From Lachnospiraceae bacterium UBA7182 (GTDB taxonomy: Bacteria > Bacillota > Clostridia > Lachnospirales > Lachnospiraceae), in the NCBI GenBank assembly GCA_002491115.1, contig DKVI01000097.1, forward strand, positions 749 to 26,429: DNA of 25,681 nt. The letters run 5' to 3'. Of this stretch, positions 6,735 to 15,025 are shown piece after piece (the stretch's first letter is position 1; each line of letters opens with the position of its first letter). The notes under the pieces are model-generated. The model was not told where the DNA came from, searched no databases, and worked only from the letters and a program-made list of their open reading frames with translations. The translations under genes were made by a program, and so were the position numbers.

Positions 6735-7892
6735 ATGGGAAAAAGTTTAGATGGCACGGAGTTGGGCAAAGGACTGGGACAGCGTAAAGATAAAAAGTAT
6801 TTTGCCAGGGTGCAGGTAAACGGTGTGCGCCGGGAGTATTGCTATAATACCTTAACGGAGGCCAAAAAGGGACTAAGGGCTCTTAAGGCCGCGGCGGTTA
6901 AGGACGGCACGCTGCCTAATAACATTACTGTAAATGCGTGGTTTGTGCAGTGGCAGGAAATACGCCGCCCGCAGCTTGCGCCGCGGACATTGGCATTACG
7001 CGCAGGGTTGTACAACAAGCACATACGACCGGCTATCGGACATATGCGTCTTAATGCGGTAACGCCTGCGGCTTGCCAGGCCGTGCTTACGCGGTTATCG
7101 GATTCGCACAAAGCCAGCAGCATTAAGCGCGTGCTGGACGTGCTGCGTGATCTGTTCCGGGTCGCGATGGATAACCGCGTTATAACATATAATCCGGTTA
7201 ATACGGGGGTGGTTGTGCCACGTAACGCTGCCAAAAGCAAGCCCAAACAAATACCTTCTGCCGCGGAGCAGGCCGATTTCTTGGAAGCTATTACCGGACG
7301 CAAACACGAGGCTATATACCGCTTTGCGCTGGAGACCGGCCTGCGCGTTGGGGAGCTTACCGGTCTGTGCTGGCCGGACGTGGATCTGGACAAGCATACA
7401 CTGTGCGTGAAAAGGCAGCTTTATTGCGACCATGTGCGCGGCGCTGTCCACGATCCGGCATATTGGCACTTTGCACCGCCTAAAACAGCCGCAGGCGTCC
7501 GCAGCCTGCCCCTCACGCCGGAAGCCTGTCGGATTCTTAAAGGACTGCGGGCGCTCCCGCAGATCACACACGAAACGCCGGAAAATATGCGCGACCTGAT
7601 CTTTTTAGACGGCGGCTGGCCTGTGCCGGAGAGGCGCTTGGACGCGCACCTGGATTATCTGTGCCGTACCTGCGGCCTGCCGCACATAAGTATGCATACG
7701 TTACGCCATATTTTTGCATCGCGCGCCGTGGAAGCAGGCGCGCCGATACCGGCTTTAAGCGCCGTTATGGGGCACAGCAATCCCGCCGTTACGTTAGGAA
7801 TTTACGTCCATGCGGATATGGCCAGTGTTGCGGCCATGGTTGCGCAGATGGGTACAAATGGCGGAAAAGTGGCGGAAGTAGACGCCATGTAA
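6735..7892 (+). CDS. int: Tyrosine recombinase / integrase
   Basis: A 385-residue phage- and Tn916-type integrase. An N-terminal arm-binding region (KKYFARVQVNG, residues about 18-60) is followed by a SAM-like core-binding domain (about 65-160) and the catalytic domain (about 175-370). All six catalytic residues are present: Arg204 (TGLRVGEL), Lys250 (PPKTAAGVRS), His321 and Arg324 (HTLRH), His347 (MGHS) and nucleophile Tyr357 (GIYVH). It should therefore be active in integration and excision. The chosen ATG follows AAAAGGAG at about seven bases; the frame is open further upstream to 6663 without a ribosome site. By eye the gene is richer in G and C than the AT-rich flanks, consistent with foreign origin. 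It is the last gene before the chromosomal exporter operon. Confidence 0.92.
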   Translation: MGKSLDGTELGKGLGQRKDKKYFARVQVNGVRREYCYNTLTEAKKGLRALKAAAVKDGTLPNNITVNAWFVQWQEIRRPQLAPRTLALRAGLYNKHIRPAIGHMRLNAVTPAACQAVLTRLSDSHKASSIKRVLDVLRDLFRVAMDNRVITYNPVNTGVVVPRNAAKSKPKQIPSAAEQADFLEAITGRKHEAIYRFALETGLRVGELTGLCWPDVDLDKHTLCVKRQLYCDHVRGAVHDPAYWHFAPPKTAAGVRSLPLTPEACRILKGLRALPQITHETPENMRDLIFLDGGWPVPERRLDAHLDYLCRTCGLPHISMHTLRHIFASRAVEAGAPIPALSAVMGHSNPAVTLGIYVHADMASVAAMVAQMGTNGGKVAEVDAM

Positions 7893-8015
7893 CCAAAAAA
7901 ACCTTTATTTATGCTGGTTCTTAGAATTATCTAAAGTTTCCTTAAGAATTTCCAAAGTGTAACATTTTTGCATCAAACTGTGCTATTTTATTAAAGTAAA
8001 GTTTATAAAGTATAC

Positions 8016-8044
8016 TTGACAAACAGGGAAAAATATATTATTGT
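8016..8044 (+). promoter_or_regulatory. Promoter of the exporter operon
   Basis: TTGACA (8016-8021), a 17-base spacer, then TATTGT (8039-8044). The perfect -35 box and correct spacing make this the likely start of the three-gene exporter transcript. Confidence 0.7.
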
Positions 8045-8092
8045 ATTAATCAAATAGAACAATAATATATTAATACATCAATGCATTAATAC
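8032..8092. promoter_or_regulatory. Operator-like inverted and direct repeats at the exporter promoter
   Basis: AATATATTATTGT (8032-8044) and its exact complement at 8059-8071 form 13-bp arms 14 bases apart, overlapping the -10 box and start point. In addition the 8-mer ATTAATAC occurs at 8069-8076 and 8085-8092, and in reverse at 8043-8050. This is the layout of a repressor site or of a stem in the 5' leader. No candidate regulator gene is adjacent. Confidence 0.6.
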
Positions 8093-8112
8093 AGAGAGGA
8101 GTGCTTGAGACT

Positions 8113-8838
8113 TTGGAAACGCTGGTTGAAGTGAAAGATTTGTGCAAAATCTATAACCCTGGCGAGAACGAGGTGCGCGCCCTGGATCATGTGGCGCTGA
8201 AGATCAACCGCGGAGAGTTTGTGGCTATCATCGGCCATTCAGGTTCCGGCAAGTCCACCCTGATGAATATGCTGGGCTGCCTGGATGTGCCTACGTCGGG
8301 CCAGTATTTTCTGAACGGAAAAGACGTATCCAATATGACGGATGACGAGCTGTCCGACGTCCGCAATCTGGAGATCGGGTTCATCTTTCAGGGATTTAAT
8401 CTGATACCCAACCTGACTGCCCGGGAGAATGTGGAGCTTCCGCTGATCTACCGGGGCGTCGCCAAAAAAGAACGCTCGGCGCTGGCGGAAGAGTCCTTAG
8501 AGATGGTGGGACTTGCCCACAGGATGGACCATAAGCCAAGCGAGATGTCCGGCGGGCAGCAGCAAAGAGTCGCCATCGCCCGGGCCATCGCCGCCAGGCC
8601 GCCGGTGATCCTTGCCGACGAGCCGACAGGTAACCTGGATTCTAAATCCACCCAGGAGATCATGAATGTATTAAAGGAGCTGCACGACAGCGGCAGGACG
8701 GTCATACTGATCACCCATGACGATGATATTGCGGCACAGGTAAAACGGGTCATCCGGATCAAAGACGGAAAAATTGAAGCAGATTTTATGAATGAAGGAG
8801 GATCAGACAGCCATGAAGATAAGCTGGAAGAGAAATAA
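8113..8838 (+). CDS. ABC exporter ATP-binding protein (MacB/LolD type)
   Basis: ATPase subunit that powers the exporter formed with the next two genes. Walker A GHSGSGKST (residues 41-49), signature MSGGQQQR (145-152), Walker B with LADEPTGNLDS (from 167) and the switch His in LITHDD are all present. The GNLDS sequence and the total size are typical of the MacB/LolD/FtsE branch. The frame is open to a GTG at 8101, but that codon overlaps the GGAG ribosome site (8098-8101). The TTG at 8113, 11 bases downstream, is more likely and has the same spacing as the next gene's start. The end overlaps the following gene by 26 bases, implying translational coupling. The substrate could be a peptide, an antibiotic or a lipoprotein-like molecule and is not evident. 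Confidence 0.88.
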   Translation: METLVEVKDLCKIYNPGENEVRALDHVALKINRGEFVAIIGHSGSGKSTLMNMLGCLDVPTSGQYFLNGKDVSNMTDDELSDVRNLEIGFIFQGFNLIPNLTARENVELPLIYRGVAKKERSALAEESLEMVGLAHRMDHKPSEMSGGQQQRVAIARAIAARPPVILADEPTGNLDSKSTQEIMNVLKELHDSGRTVILITHDDDIAAQVKRVIRIKDGKIEADFMNEGGSDSHEDKLEEK

Positions 8839-10219
8839 AGACACAGTGCAGACGGAACTTGTGGAGACGCCGGGAAAGAAAGAGAAAAAAATCCTGACTC
8901 CGGCGCAGAAGAAGAAAAGAAGAAAGCGCATCCTGATGGGGGTTGTCGCCGCCTGCCTGGCACTTTTTATTGTAAGCCGCCTGTTTGCGCCCGAGGTGCT
9001 GCCTGTGGTGACCGTCCGGTCAGCGGAAAGAGGGACTGTGGAGCAGACCATAGATACCAGCGGTACGATCAAAACAGAGAAAAAAGTGACTTATTTCTCC
9101 CCCTTAAGCGCCAAAGTGGCGGAATGTAAGGTGGCGACGGGAGACGCGGTTACCGCCGGGGAAGTACTTCTTGTCTATGACAGTGCCGATTTAAAAGAGA
9201 GAGAAGACGAGGCAAAGCTTCAGAATGAAGAAGCGTATTATACCTATCAGGATTCCATCGGAAAAAGCAATGAAGACGCATCGGAGTACAGCCGTTCCAG
9301 CCACGACATAGAGATCCTGGAGCAGCAGGTCAAAGACTGGAAAGAAAAAGTACGGGCACAGAAGCAGTATATCACGGATCTGGGATGCCATTTAAGAGAA
9401 GCGCAGCAGAAGAACCGGGAGAAAAGAATGGACGATTTGCAGACCGATATCGACCAGGCAAATAACGCTCTGGCCGTATACGAAGAAGAACTGGCGGAAT
9501 TTGAAAGCAATCTGTCCGAGCAGAAAAGTATTCAAAGTTCCTCCGAGAGCGCCATGCTCACCGCCAGCGGCAGGAAGCAGATTGAAGCGACTAAAAACCT
9601 GGCGGCATTAAAGGCAGAGAAAGTAACTGCCGCGGTGGCACAGGTGGCGGAAGGACTGAAAGCGGAATTTGGCGGCGTTGTCACGGATATCAAGGCGGTA
9701 GAAGGCGGCGTGATCGAGGAGAGCGGAGAGCTTCTGACCATAGAAAGCAACGAAGATGTGTGCGTGGAGATCACGTTAAGCAAAAATGACCTGGAAAAAG
9801 TCAAAGAAGGGCAGAAAGCCGTCGTGACAGTCGTGGGCAAGGAATATGAGGGTACGGTGACTCGCATCAGCAAGTCCGCCACCAAAAACGACAAAAACGC
9901 TTCCGTGATCTCCGGTGAAATACATATCGACAATCCGGACGCGGATATCTATCTGGGTGTGGAAGCCAAAGTGAAGATCCAGGGAGACAAAGCGGAAGAT
10001 GTGCTTATGGTTCCTGTGGAGGCGGTCAATGTGGGCAGAGAAGGAAGCTTTGTCTATATTGTGGACGGCCAGACGATGACAGTCAGAAATATAACCACAG
10101 GTCTTTCTTCGATCGAATATATGGAAGTAAAAGAGGGGTTAAACGGCAACGAGAAGATCGTCGTGGACAACAGTGCCGGCGCAATGGAAGGCATGCAGGT
10201 AACGCCGATGGAGGGCTAA
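8813..10219 (+). CDS. Membrane-fusion protein of the exporter (MacA/HlyD type)
   Basis: A 468-residue adaptor. Residues 1-39 are cytoplasmic and strongly basic (AQKKKRRKR) and 40-58 form one membrane segment. A half-lipoyl motif lies at about 92-122, a long coiled coil at about 126-282 (rich in Glu, Lys, Gln), the second half-lipoyl at about 283-315 (GGVVTDIKAVEGGVIEESGELL), then beta-barrel and C-terminal membrane-proximal domains. In monoderms such proteins dock on a MacB-like permease outside the membrane. AAGGAGG (8795-8801) precedes the chosen ATG by 11 bases; an in-frame ATG at 8792 overlaps the ribosome site and is rejected. It lies between the ATPase and the permease, so all three form one complex. 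Confidence 0.87.
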   Translation: MKISWKRNKDTVQTELVETPGKKEKKILTPAQKKKRRKRILMGVVAACLALFIVSRLFAPEVLPVVTVRSAERGTVEQTIDTSGTIKTEKKVTYFSPLSAKVAECKVATGDAVTAGEVLLVYDSADLKEREDEAKLQNEEAYYTYQDSIGKSNEDASEYSRSSHDIEILEQQVKDWKEKVRAQKQYITDLGCHLREAQQKNREKRMDDLQTDIDQANNALAVYEEELAEFESNLSEQKSIQSSSESAMLTASGRKQIEATKNLAALKAEKVTAAVAQVAEGLKAEFGGVVTDIKAVEGGVIEESGELLTIESNEDVCVEITLSKNDLEKVKEGQKAVVTVVGKEYEGTVTRISKSATKNDKNASVISGEIHIDNPDADIYLGVEAKVKIQGDKAEDVLMVPVEAVNVGREGSFVYIVDGQTMTVRNITTGLSSIEYMEVKEGLNGNEKIVVDNSAGAMEGMQVTPMEG

Positions 10220-10223
10220 AAAG

Positions 10224-11432
10224 ATGGGACAGCTTTGGGAATACATAAAAATGGCGGTCAGCAACATCCGGATGAACCGGGGCCGCTCCTTTCTTACCAT
10301 GCTGGGCATTATTATCGGCGTATCTTCCGTCATCCTGATCATGTCAGTGGGAAACGGTGCCAAATCGGAGATGGAAAATGAACTGACCTCTGTGGCAGGC
10401 GGGCAGGTCTATATTTATGTCAACAGCAACCTGGACGGCGAAGTCCCTGTCATCACGGAGGAAGACAGGGATGCCCTCCGGGAACTGGAACATGTAAAAG
10501 GCGCCAGTACGGTCATGAACCAGTGGAGTACGATCAAGACGGCCAAAGGCAGCTTTGACACCATTATAGACTACGGGAATCCGGACAGCGTATATGCGTC
10601 GAATCCCACCATGCTGTATGGACAATGGTTTACCTGGGAGGACTATAACGCCGGACGGGATGTGGCGGTGATTGCTGAAAAAGACGCGGTTCGTATTTTC
10701 GGGACTTCAGATGTGGTAGGTATGACTTTCGAGCTGGACGATACCAACTCTATCCGGGATGTGCGCATTGTAGGTGTCAAAAAGAATCTGGACGGAACTT
10801 TTGTCAATACAGGATATGGCTCTTATCTGGATATCTCCATGCCTATGACGGCAGACTGGTACTGGGCGGAGTACAACGATTTCGATTCGGTGTATATTTA
10901 CGCGGAGAACGGATACGCGAAAGAAGTGGCGAATGAGGCGATCTCTCTTCTGGAAGGCCGGCATGAAATGCACGGAATGGACGCTTTTCTGACAGAGGAT
11001 TTTGACAGCCAGATGGCTTCCATTATGCAGGTGCTGGATATGATCACCATCTTTATTATGCTGGTGGCGGCCATCTCCCTTCTGGTGGGCGGTATCGGTG
11101 TTATGAATATTATGCTGGTATCCGTCACAGAGAGAACCCGGGAGATCGGTATCCGGAAAGCCCTGGGTGCCAGGACCCGGTCGATTCTGGTTCAGTTCCT
11201 GGCAGAGTCGGCGATCATTACAGGTATCGGCGGCATGATCGGGATCACCCTTGGAATCGCGGGCGCCTATGGAATCTGTTCTCTTCCTATGGTTCCTTTC
11301 GCACCGTCCGTCAGCGTGGCGGCGGTGGTGTTCGCAACGGTGTTCTCCTGCAGCGTAGGTATTTTCTTCGGTATCTATCCCGCGAAGAAGGCGGCGCACT
11401 TAAGCCCGATCGAGGCGCTTAGAAGAGATTAG
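10224..11432 (+). CDS. ABC exporter permease (MacB/FtsX type)
   Basis: A 402-residue membrane protein with the MacB layout: an N-terminal membrane helix (about 24-45, LTMLGIIIGVSSVILIMSV), an extracellular MacB_PCD domain (about 46-265), and three C-terminal helices (about 275-300, 330-350, 360-385). Hallmark sequences are GIGVMNIMLVSVTERTREIGIRKALGA and the C-terminal PAKKAAHLSPIEALR. The ATP-binding part is a separate protein, as usual in Gram-positives. It starts four bases after the adaptor gene ends. This family moves substrates mechanically at the outer face of the membrane; both antimicrobial-peptide defence and export of self-made molecules are possible. Confidence 0.9.
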   Translation: MGQLWEYIKMAVSNIRMNRGRSFLTMLGIIIGVSSVILIMSVGNGAKSEMENELTSVAGGQVYIYVNSNLDGEVPVITEEDRDALRELEHVKGASTVMNQWSTIKTAKGSFDTIIDYGNPDSVYASNPTMLYGQWFTWEDYNAGRDVAVIAEKDAVRIFGTSDVVGMTFELDDTNSIRDVRIVGVKKNLDGTFVNTGYGSYLDISMPMTADWYWAEYNDFDSVYIYAENGYAKEVANEAISLLEGRHEMHGMDAFLTEDFDSQMASIMQVLDMITIFIMLVAAISLLVGGIGVMNIMLVSVTERTREIGIRKALGARTRSILVQFLAESAIITGIGGMIGITLGIAGAYGICSLPMVPFAPSVSVAAVVFATVFSCSVGIFFGIYPAKKAAHLSPIEALRRD

Positions 11433-11443
11433 TATATATATGG

Positions 11444-11487
11444 TAAGGGGCTGCTCTTGTCATTGGACAGGACAGTCCTTATTTTTA
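11444..11487 (+). terminator. Probable terminator of the exporter operon
   Basis: An imperfect hairpin (AAGGGGCTG..., 11445 on, with ...CAGTCCTT, ending 11480) with several G-U pairs and internal mismatches is followed by ATTTTTA. It lies 12 bases after the permease stop. Confidence 0.5.
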
Positions 11488-11557
11488 TGTCAAAAGGAAA
11501 CTGCAATTTGTTGAATATACACAAAATACGATCAACTAATTTGTAAAATTATAATAA

Positions 11558-11586
11558 TTGACAAAATTCATATACCAATGTACACT
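11558..11586 (+). promoter_or_regulatory. Promoter of the amino-sugar-type operon
   Basis: TTGACA (11558-11563), a 17-base spacer, then TACACT (11581-11586). Position and spacing are good, and the first operator copy starts at its last base. Confidence 0.7.
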
Positions 11587-11624
11587 ATTTATAAATAATA
11601 TTTATAAACACTATTTATAAATAG
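11586..11624. promoter_or_regulatory. Triple operator TATTTATAAA, probably for the ROK repressor
   Basis: TATTTATAAA starts at 11586, 11599 and 11612, exactly 13 bases apart. The first is within the 12-bp palindrome TATTTATAAATA and the third within the 14-bp palindrome CTATTTATAAATAG. They cover the transcription start, where a bound repressor would block initiation. A further copy lies at 17909-17918, directly before the ROK regulator gene. The sites are seen; the identity of the binder is inferred. Confidence 0.65.
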
Positions 11625-11646
11625 AATAGAAAAGGAGAACACGATT

Positions 11647-12684
11647 ATGGCAAAGAAATTATTTACGACAATCTATGGAAGAAACCTGGTTGGGGAGCTG
11701 AAGAATATTGTGCAAAGGCCCTATCTGGTTGTGACGATGGAGGATCTCTGGAATAAATTCAAGGATGAATTTGATGAGGACTGTATCGTGCATTTTGTGA
11801 AAACACTGGAGTACGACGAGATCTTAAAAGAGCTGGAAGCGCTTCCGAAATTTGAGTCGGTCATCGGCCTTGGCGGCGGTCAGGCGGTGGATTATGCGAA
11901 GATGGCGGCGTGGAAGAGCCACATGCCATTGTATCAGGTGCCCACAGCCATTGCAACCAACGCGGTGTTTGGCCACCGTGCAGGTATCCGTTTTAACAGT
12001 GTTGTAAGGTACATCGGATATGTGGAGCCGATCGCTGTCTATATCGATTATGACATTATCCAGAACGGACCGAAATCCCTGAACAGGAGCGGCGTGTGTG
12101 ATGTACTCTGCTACAACAACTCTACCTTTGACTGGAAGTACGCGGCGGATCACGGAAAATGCGAAAAAAAATGGCCTTATGACCAGGAAATGGTAGATGA
12201 AGTAAAAGAAGTATATCAGTCTGTGGTAGACGGCCTGGACGAGATCTACGCGCTAAGCGAAAAAGGCATCCGCATCCTGACAGAAGGTTTAAGATGGGGC
12301 GGCGGCGCTTTCCATAACAACGGCTGGAATCCAAGGCCCATCGAAGGCAGCGACCATTTCCTGTTTTATACGCTGGAATACCTGACAAAGAAAAAGTTTA
12401 TCCACGGACAGCCGGTATGCCTGGGGATTTTTGTAGGTTCTGCCATGGGCGGCAATGATCCGGACGGCATCCTGGATATTATCCACCGGGCAGGCGTGGA
12501 GATCCGGCCGGAGGGTATGGGAATCACATGGGATGACGTATTCGCGGCGATCAAATACGAAAAAGAATTTCTGGAGAGCCATGGCTACTGGTATACCGTG
12601 GTCAATGATTTCAAGGTAACAGATGAGTTCTGCCAGATGATTAAAGACAAAATTATTGCCAAATACGGCGAATGGGGTAAATAA
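11647..12684 (+). CDS. Metal-dependent dehydrogenase, glycerol-1-phosphate dehydrogenase / Fe-ADH type
   Basis: A 345-residue NAD(P)-dependent dehydrogenase of the dehydroquinate-synthase-like superfamily. The nucleotide site GLGGGQAVDYAK (about residues 75-86) is followed by PTAIATNAVFGH, and the metal ligands Asp152, His237 (SDHFLFY) and His253 (FIHGQP) are in place as in glycerol-1-phosphate dehydrogenases. It should oxidise an alcohol, probably on a phosphorylated or polyol substrate, in the cytoplasm. It is the first gene of the operon, with AAAGGAG just before the ATG and the triple operator upstream. Because it stands with a sugar importer, nagB and an aminotransferase, it probably handles an amino polyol or sugar derivative rather than making archaeal-type lipid. 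The exact substrate is unknown. Confidence 0.8.
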   Translation: MAKKLFTTIYGRNLVGELKNIVQRPYLVVTMEDLWNKFKDEFDEDCIVHFVKTLEYDEILKELEALPKFESVIGLGGGQAVDYAKMAAWKSHMPLYQVPTAIATNAVFGHRAGIRFNSVVRYIGYVEPIAVYIDYDIIQNGPKSLNRSGVCDVLCYNNSTFDWKYAADHGKCEKKWPYDQEMVDEVKEVYQSVVDGLDEIYALSEKGIRILTEGLRWGGGAFHNNGWNPRPIEGSDHFLFYTLEYLTKKKFIHGQPVCLGIFVGSAMGGNDPDGILDIIHRAGVEIRPEGMGITWDDVFAAIKYEKEFLESHGYWYTVVNDFKVTDEFCQMIKDKIIAKYGEWGK

Positions 12685-12701
12685 AAGGGGATTTGAATTT
12701 T

Positions 12702-14111
12702 ATGAAAAAGAGAACATTATTTATTACGGCGGCATTATTGACAGTTTGTATGGCAGGGACGTGCGGATGCGGCGCTTCCCGGTCAGAAGCAGATCCGGCA
12801 GCGTCTTCTGAACCGGCGGCGGATTCCGGCGCAAAGAGGTTCGCAGGCACCACCATCTATATGATTGCGGAACAGCAGACGCCTACAGAAGCGCTGAAAA
12901 AGCAACTGGACAATTTTACGGAAGAGACAGGTATTATCGTAGATCTGGAAATGGCGCCTTATGACAACGTCATTCAGAAAGAGACGCTGGCTTTTGAAAG
13001 TAAATCAGGAGCTTACGATATTATCGCGGCGCCTTATCAGTTTCTGGGAAATCTGGTTGAGAACAATTATATCCAGCCCCTTGACAAGTTTATGGAAGAC
13101 GATTCTTTAAATATCATAGAGGCCTATGACGAATCAGATATTATCAAAGGGCTGTGGGACGCTTCCGGAGAGTGGCAGGGGACCATCTATGGGGTTCCGT
13201 CCAATTCCTGTATCGGTATGATGGCATACAGAAAAGACCTTTTTGAAAACGAGGAAGAAAAGGCGGCTTTTAAAGAAGCCTATGGTTATGACCTGACCGT
13301 ACCCACAGACTGGGATACTTATTATGACGTGGCAGAATTTTTTACCCGGGAAAAAGGCGAGATGCTGGCGGGAGAAGAATTAAAGAACAATTTTTACGGT
13401 GTGTCCATGTCCGGCAAACGGCATGACGCGACGACCTGCGAATGGCTGAATTACGCGTGGTCTTTCGGCGGCGGCGTGTTTGATGAAGAAGGAAACATAG
13501 CCATTAATTCGCCCGAATCCGTAGCTGCTTTGGAATATTTCTGCAATCTGACAAAGTTCGCACCGGAAGGAATCGCCAGCAAGACATGGGATGAGCAGAC
13601 CACGGAGATGCAGCAGGGGATTGCTGCCATGACGATCTTGTTCAACGACTGCTATGCGGCGCTGGAAGCGGAAGATTCTTCCGTGATTGCGGGAAAGACC
13701 GGCTATGGTCTGGTTCCCAAAAAAGAAGCAGACGCGGCTCACTATGGCGGATGGGGGTTCTATATCCCCACAGACTCCGGCAATCCGGAGGCGGCATGGG
13801 TATTTATGCAGTGGTTTAACACGCCGGAAGTGCAGAAAAATATTTCTCTGGACGGCGGTTTCCCGAACTTAAGTTCCTGTTACGAAGACCCGGATCTGTC
13901 CGGTATTCCTTACTGGGAAGCGTCTAAGAAGGCATATGAGATCAGTACCACAAGGCCTAGGATCGCTCAGTGGCCCAAGATGGACGAGATCCTTATGCTG
14001 GAATTATCCAACGCGATTACAGGGGAAGAGACGCCGCAGCAGGCACTGGACAACGCGGCGCAGAAGTTTACGGAGGAACTGGGGGATCAGTTGCCGATCG
14101 ATTATCAATAA
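12702..14111 (+). CDS. ABC transporter sugar-binding lipoprotein
   Basis: A 469-residue extracellular solute-binding protein, family 1. The N terminus (MKKRTLFITAALLTVCMAG) is a lipoprotein-type signal with Cys21 and Cys23 as candidate lipidation sites; the lipobox is not canonical. A Ser/Ala/Glu-rich linker precedes the binding domain, which opens with TTIYMIAEQQTPTEALKKQLDNF and contains the WNxYAWSFGGGxF-like stretch seen in carbohydrate-binding relatives. It captures the substrate outside the membrane and passes it to the two permeases that follow. The ATG has AAGGGG 11 bases before it. The gene begins 17 bases after the dehydrogenase gene. Ligand unknown; a sugar or amino sugar fits the neighbours. 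Confidence 0.88.
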   Translation: MKKRTLFITAALLTVCMAGTCGCGASRSEADPAASSEPAADSGAKRFAGTTIYMIAEQQTPTEALKKQLDNFTEETGIIVDLEMAPYDNVIQKETLAFESKSGAYDIIAAPYQFLGNLVENNYIQPLDKFMEDDSLNIIEAYDESDIIKGLWDASGEWQGTIYGVPSNSCIGMMAYRKDLFENEEEKAAFKEAYGYDLTVPTDWDTYYDVAEFFTREKGEMLAGEELKNNFYGVSMSGKRHDATTCEWLNYAWSFGGGVFDEEGNIAINSPESVAALEYFCNLTKFAPEGIASKTWDEQTTEMQQGIAAMTILFNDCYAALEAEDSSVIAGKTGYGLVPKKEADAAHYGGWGFYIPTDSGNPEAAWVFMQWFNTPEVQKNISLDGGFPNLSSCYEDPDLSGIPYWEASKKAYEISTTRPRIAQWPKMDEILMLELSNAITGEETPQQALDNAAQKFTEELGDQLPIDYQ

Positions 14112-14128
14112 TGTGAAGAGGGGGAGCC

Positions 14129-15025
14129 ATGTTTAAAAGAAAAAGAAAACTGCAGAATTATACGCATCTGGCAGTTGCGTTTCACCTTCCTGCATTTCTC
14201 ACGCTGACAGTGATTACGTTAGGCCCGCTTTTGTATACTTTAAAAATCAGTTTTTATGATTATAAAATATCCAGCTCAGGCAGTGAAGATGTATTTGTAG
14301 GTTTAAAAAATTACATAAATATGTTTCATGATATGGAATTTGTCAATTCCATGGCCAAGACATTCCTGTTTATGCTCTGCGCGGTGGTATTGGAAGTCAT
14401 CTTAGGCGTGGTGCTCGCTATGGCGTTAAACAGCATCACCAGATTCAGGAAGCTGTTCACTTCGCTTACACTGATTCCCATGATGGTGGCTCCCCTGATC
14501 ATCGGCCTGATGTTCAGTTTCTTTTTAAACCCTCAGTTCGGGTTGTATGTATGGCTGGTAGACACACTCCATCTGCCTTTACCGACTGTCCTCACGGACA
14601 GTCCGGTGCTGGCGATGATCGTGGTGATCCTGATGGACGTGTGGGAATGGTCACCCTATCTGGGGCTGGTATTTCTGGCAGGCCTTCAGTCCATTTCGGG
14701 GGAATACTATGAGGCGGCGAAAGTAGACGGCGCGTCTTCTGCACAGATCTTTCAGTATGTCACGCTTCCGCTTATGAAGCCGGTCCTTGTGGTGGGGATT
14801 CTATTAAGGGCGATGGAAACATTTAAGGAGTTTGACAAACCGTTTATCCTGACAGGCGGAGGACCGGGCAACGCGACGGAAGTGATCGATATATTTACCT
14901 ACAGACAGGCGTTTGTATCCTTTAATTTCAGTTATGCGGCGGCAATCTGTGTTGTGTTGTTTATCATTTTACAGCTCTGCGGGATGATGTATCAGAAATT
15001 TGTCATGGGAGGTGAAGAGGAATGA
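14129..15025 (+). CDS. ABC sugar importer permease 1 (MalF/UgpA type)
   Basis: A 298-residue inner-membrane protein with six predicted membrane segments. The cytoplasmic coupling motif EYYEAAKVDGASSAQIFQYVTLP (near residues 191-213) is the EAA loop that contacts the ATPase. FILTGGGPGNATEVI near the C-terminal end is typical of the family. GAGGGGG precedes the ATG, and the stop overlaps the next permease start in an ATGA. It forms the channel together with that protein. Confidence 0.9.
   Translation: MFKRKRKLQNYTHLAVAFHLPAFLTLTVITLGPLLYTLKISFYDYKISSSGSEDVFVGLKNYINMFHDMEFVNSMAKTFLFMLCAVVLEVILGVVLAMALNSITRFRKLFTSLTLIPMMVAPLIIGLMFSFFLNPQFGLYVWLVDTLHLPLPTVLTDSPVLAMIVVILMDVWEWSPYLGLVFLAGLQSISGEYYEAAKVDGASSAQIFQYVTLPLMKPVLVVGILLRAMETFKEFDKPFILTGGGPGNATEVIDIFTYRQAFVSFNFSYAAAICVVLFIILQLCGMMYQKFVMGGEEE

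Larger units (their letters stand above)
1..7892. mobile_element. Right part of a probable integrative (conjugative) element
   Basis: The segment ends with a Tn916-type excisionase gene directly followed by a complete tyrosine integrase, the usual order at one end of such elements. It also carries typical accessory cargo: a holin-like mini-toxin, small unknown genes, a phosphoesterase and a large secreted repeat protein. After the integrase come ordinary chromosomal-looking operons. No conjugation gene is inside the window, so the left boundary and whether it is conjugative are unknown. The attachment site is not identified; it should lie between the integrase stop and the exporter promoter at about 8016. 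The limits given are therefore an inference. Confidence 0.5.

Noticed and set aside
7990..8010. TTTATAAA upstream of the exporter as another ROK operator
   Set aside because: It lacks the flanking TA of the TATTTATAAA motif, lies upstream of the -35 box, and is likely by chance in AT-rich DNA.
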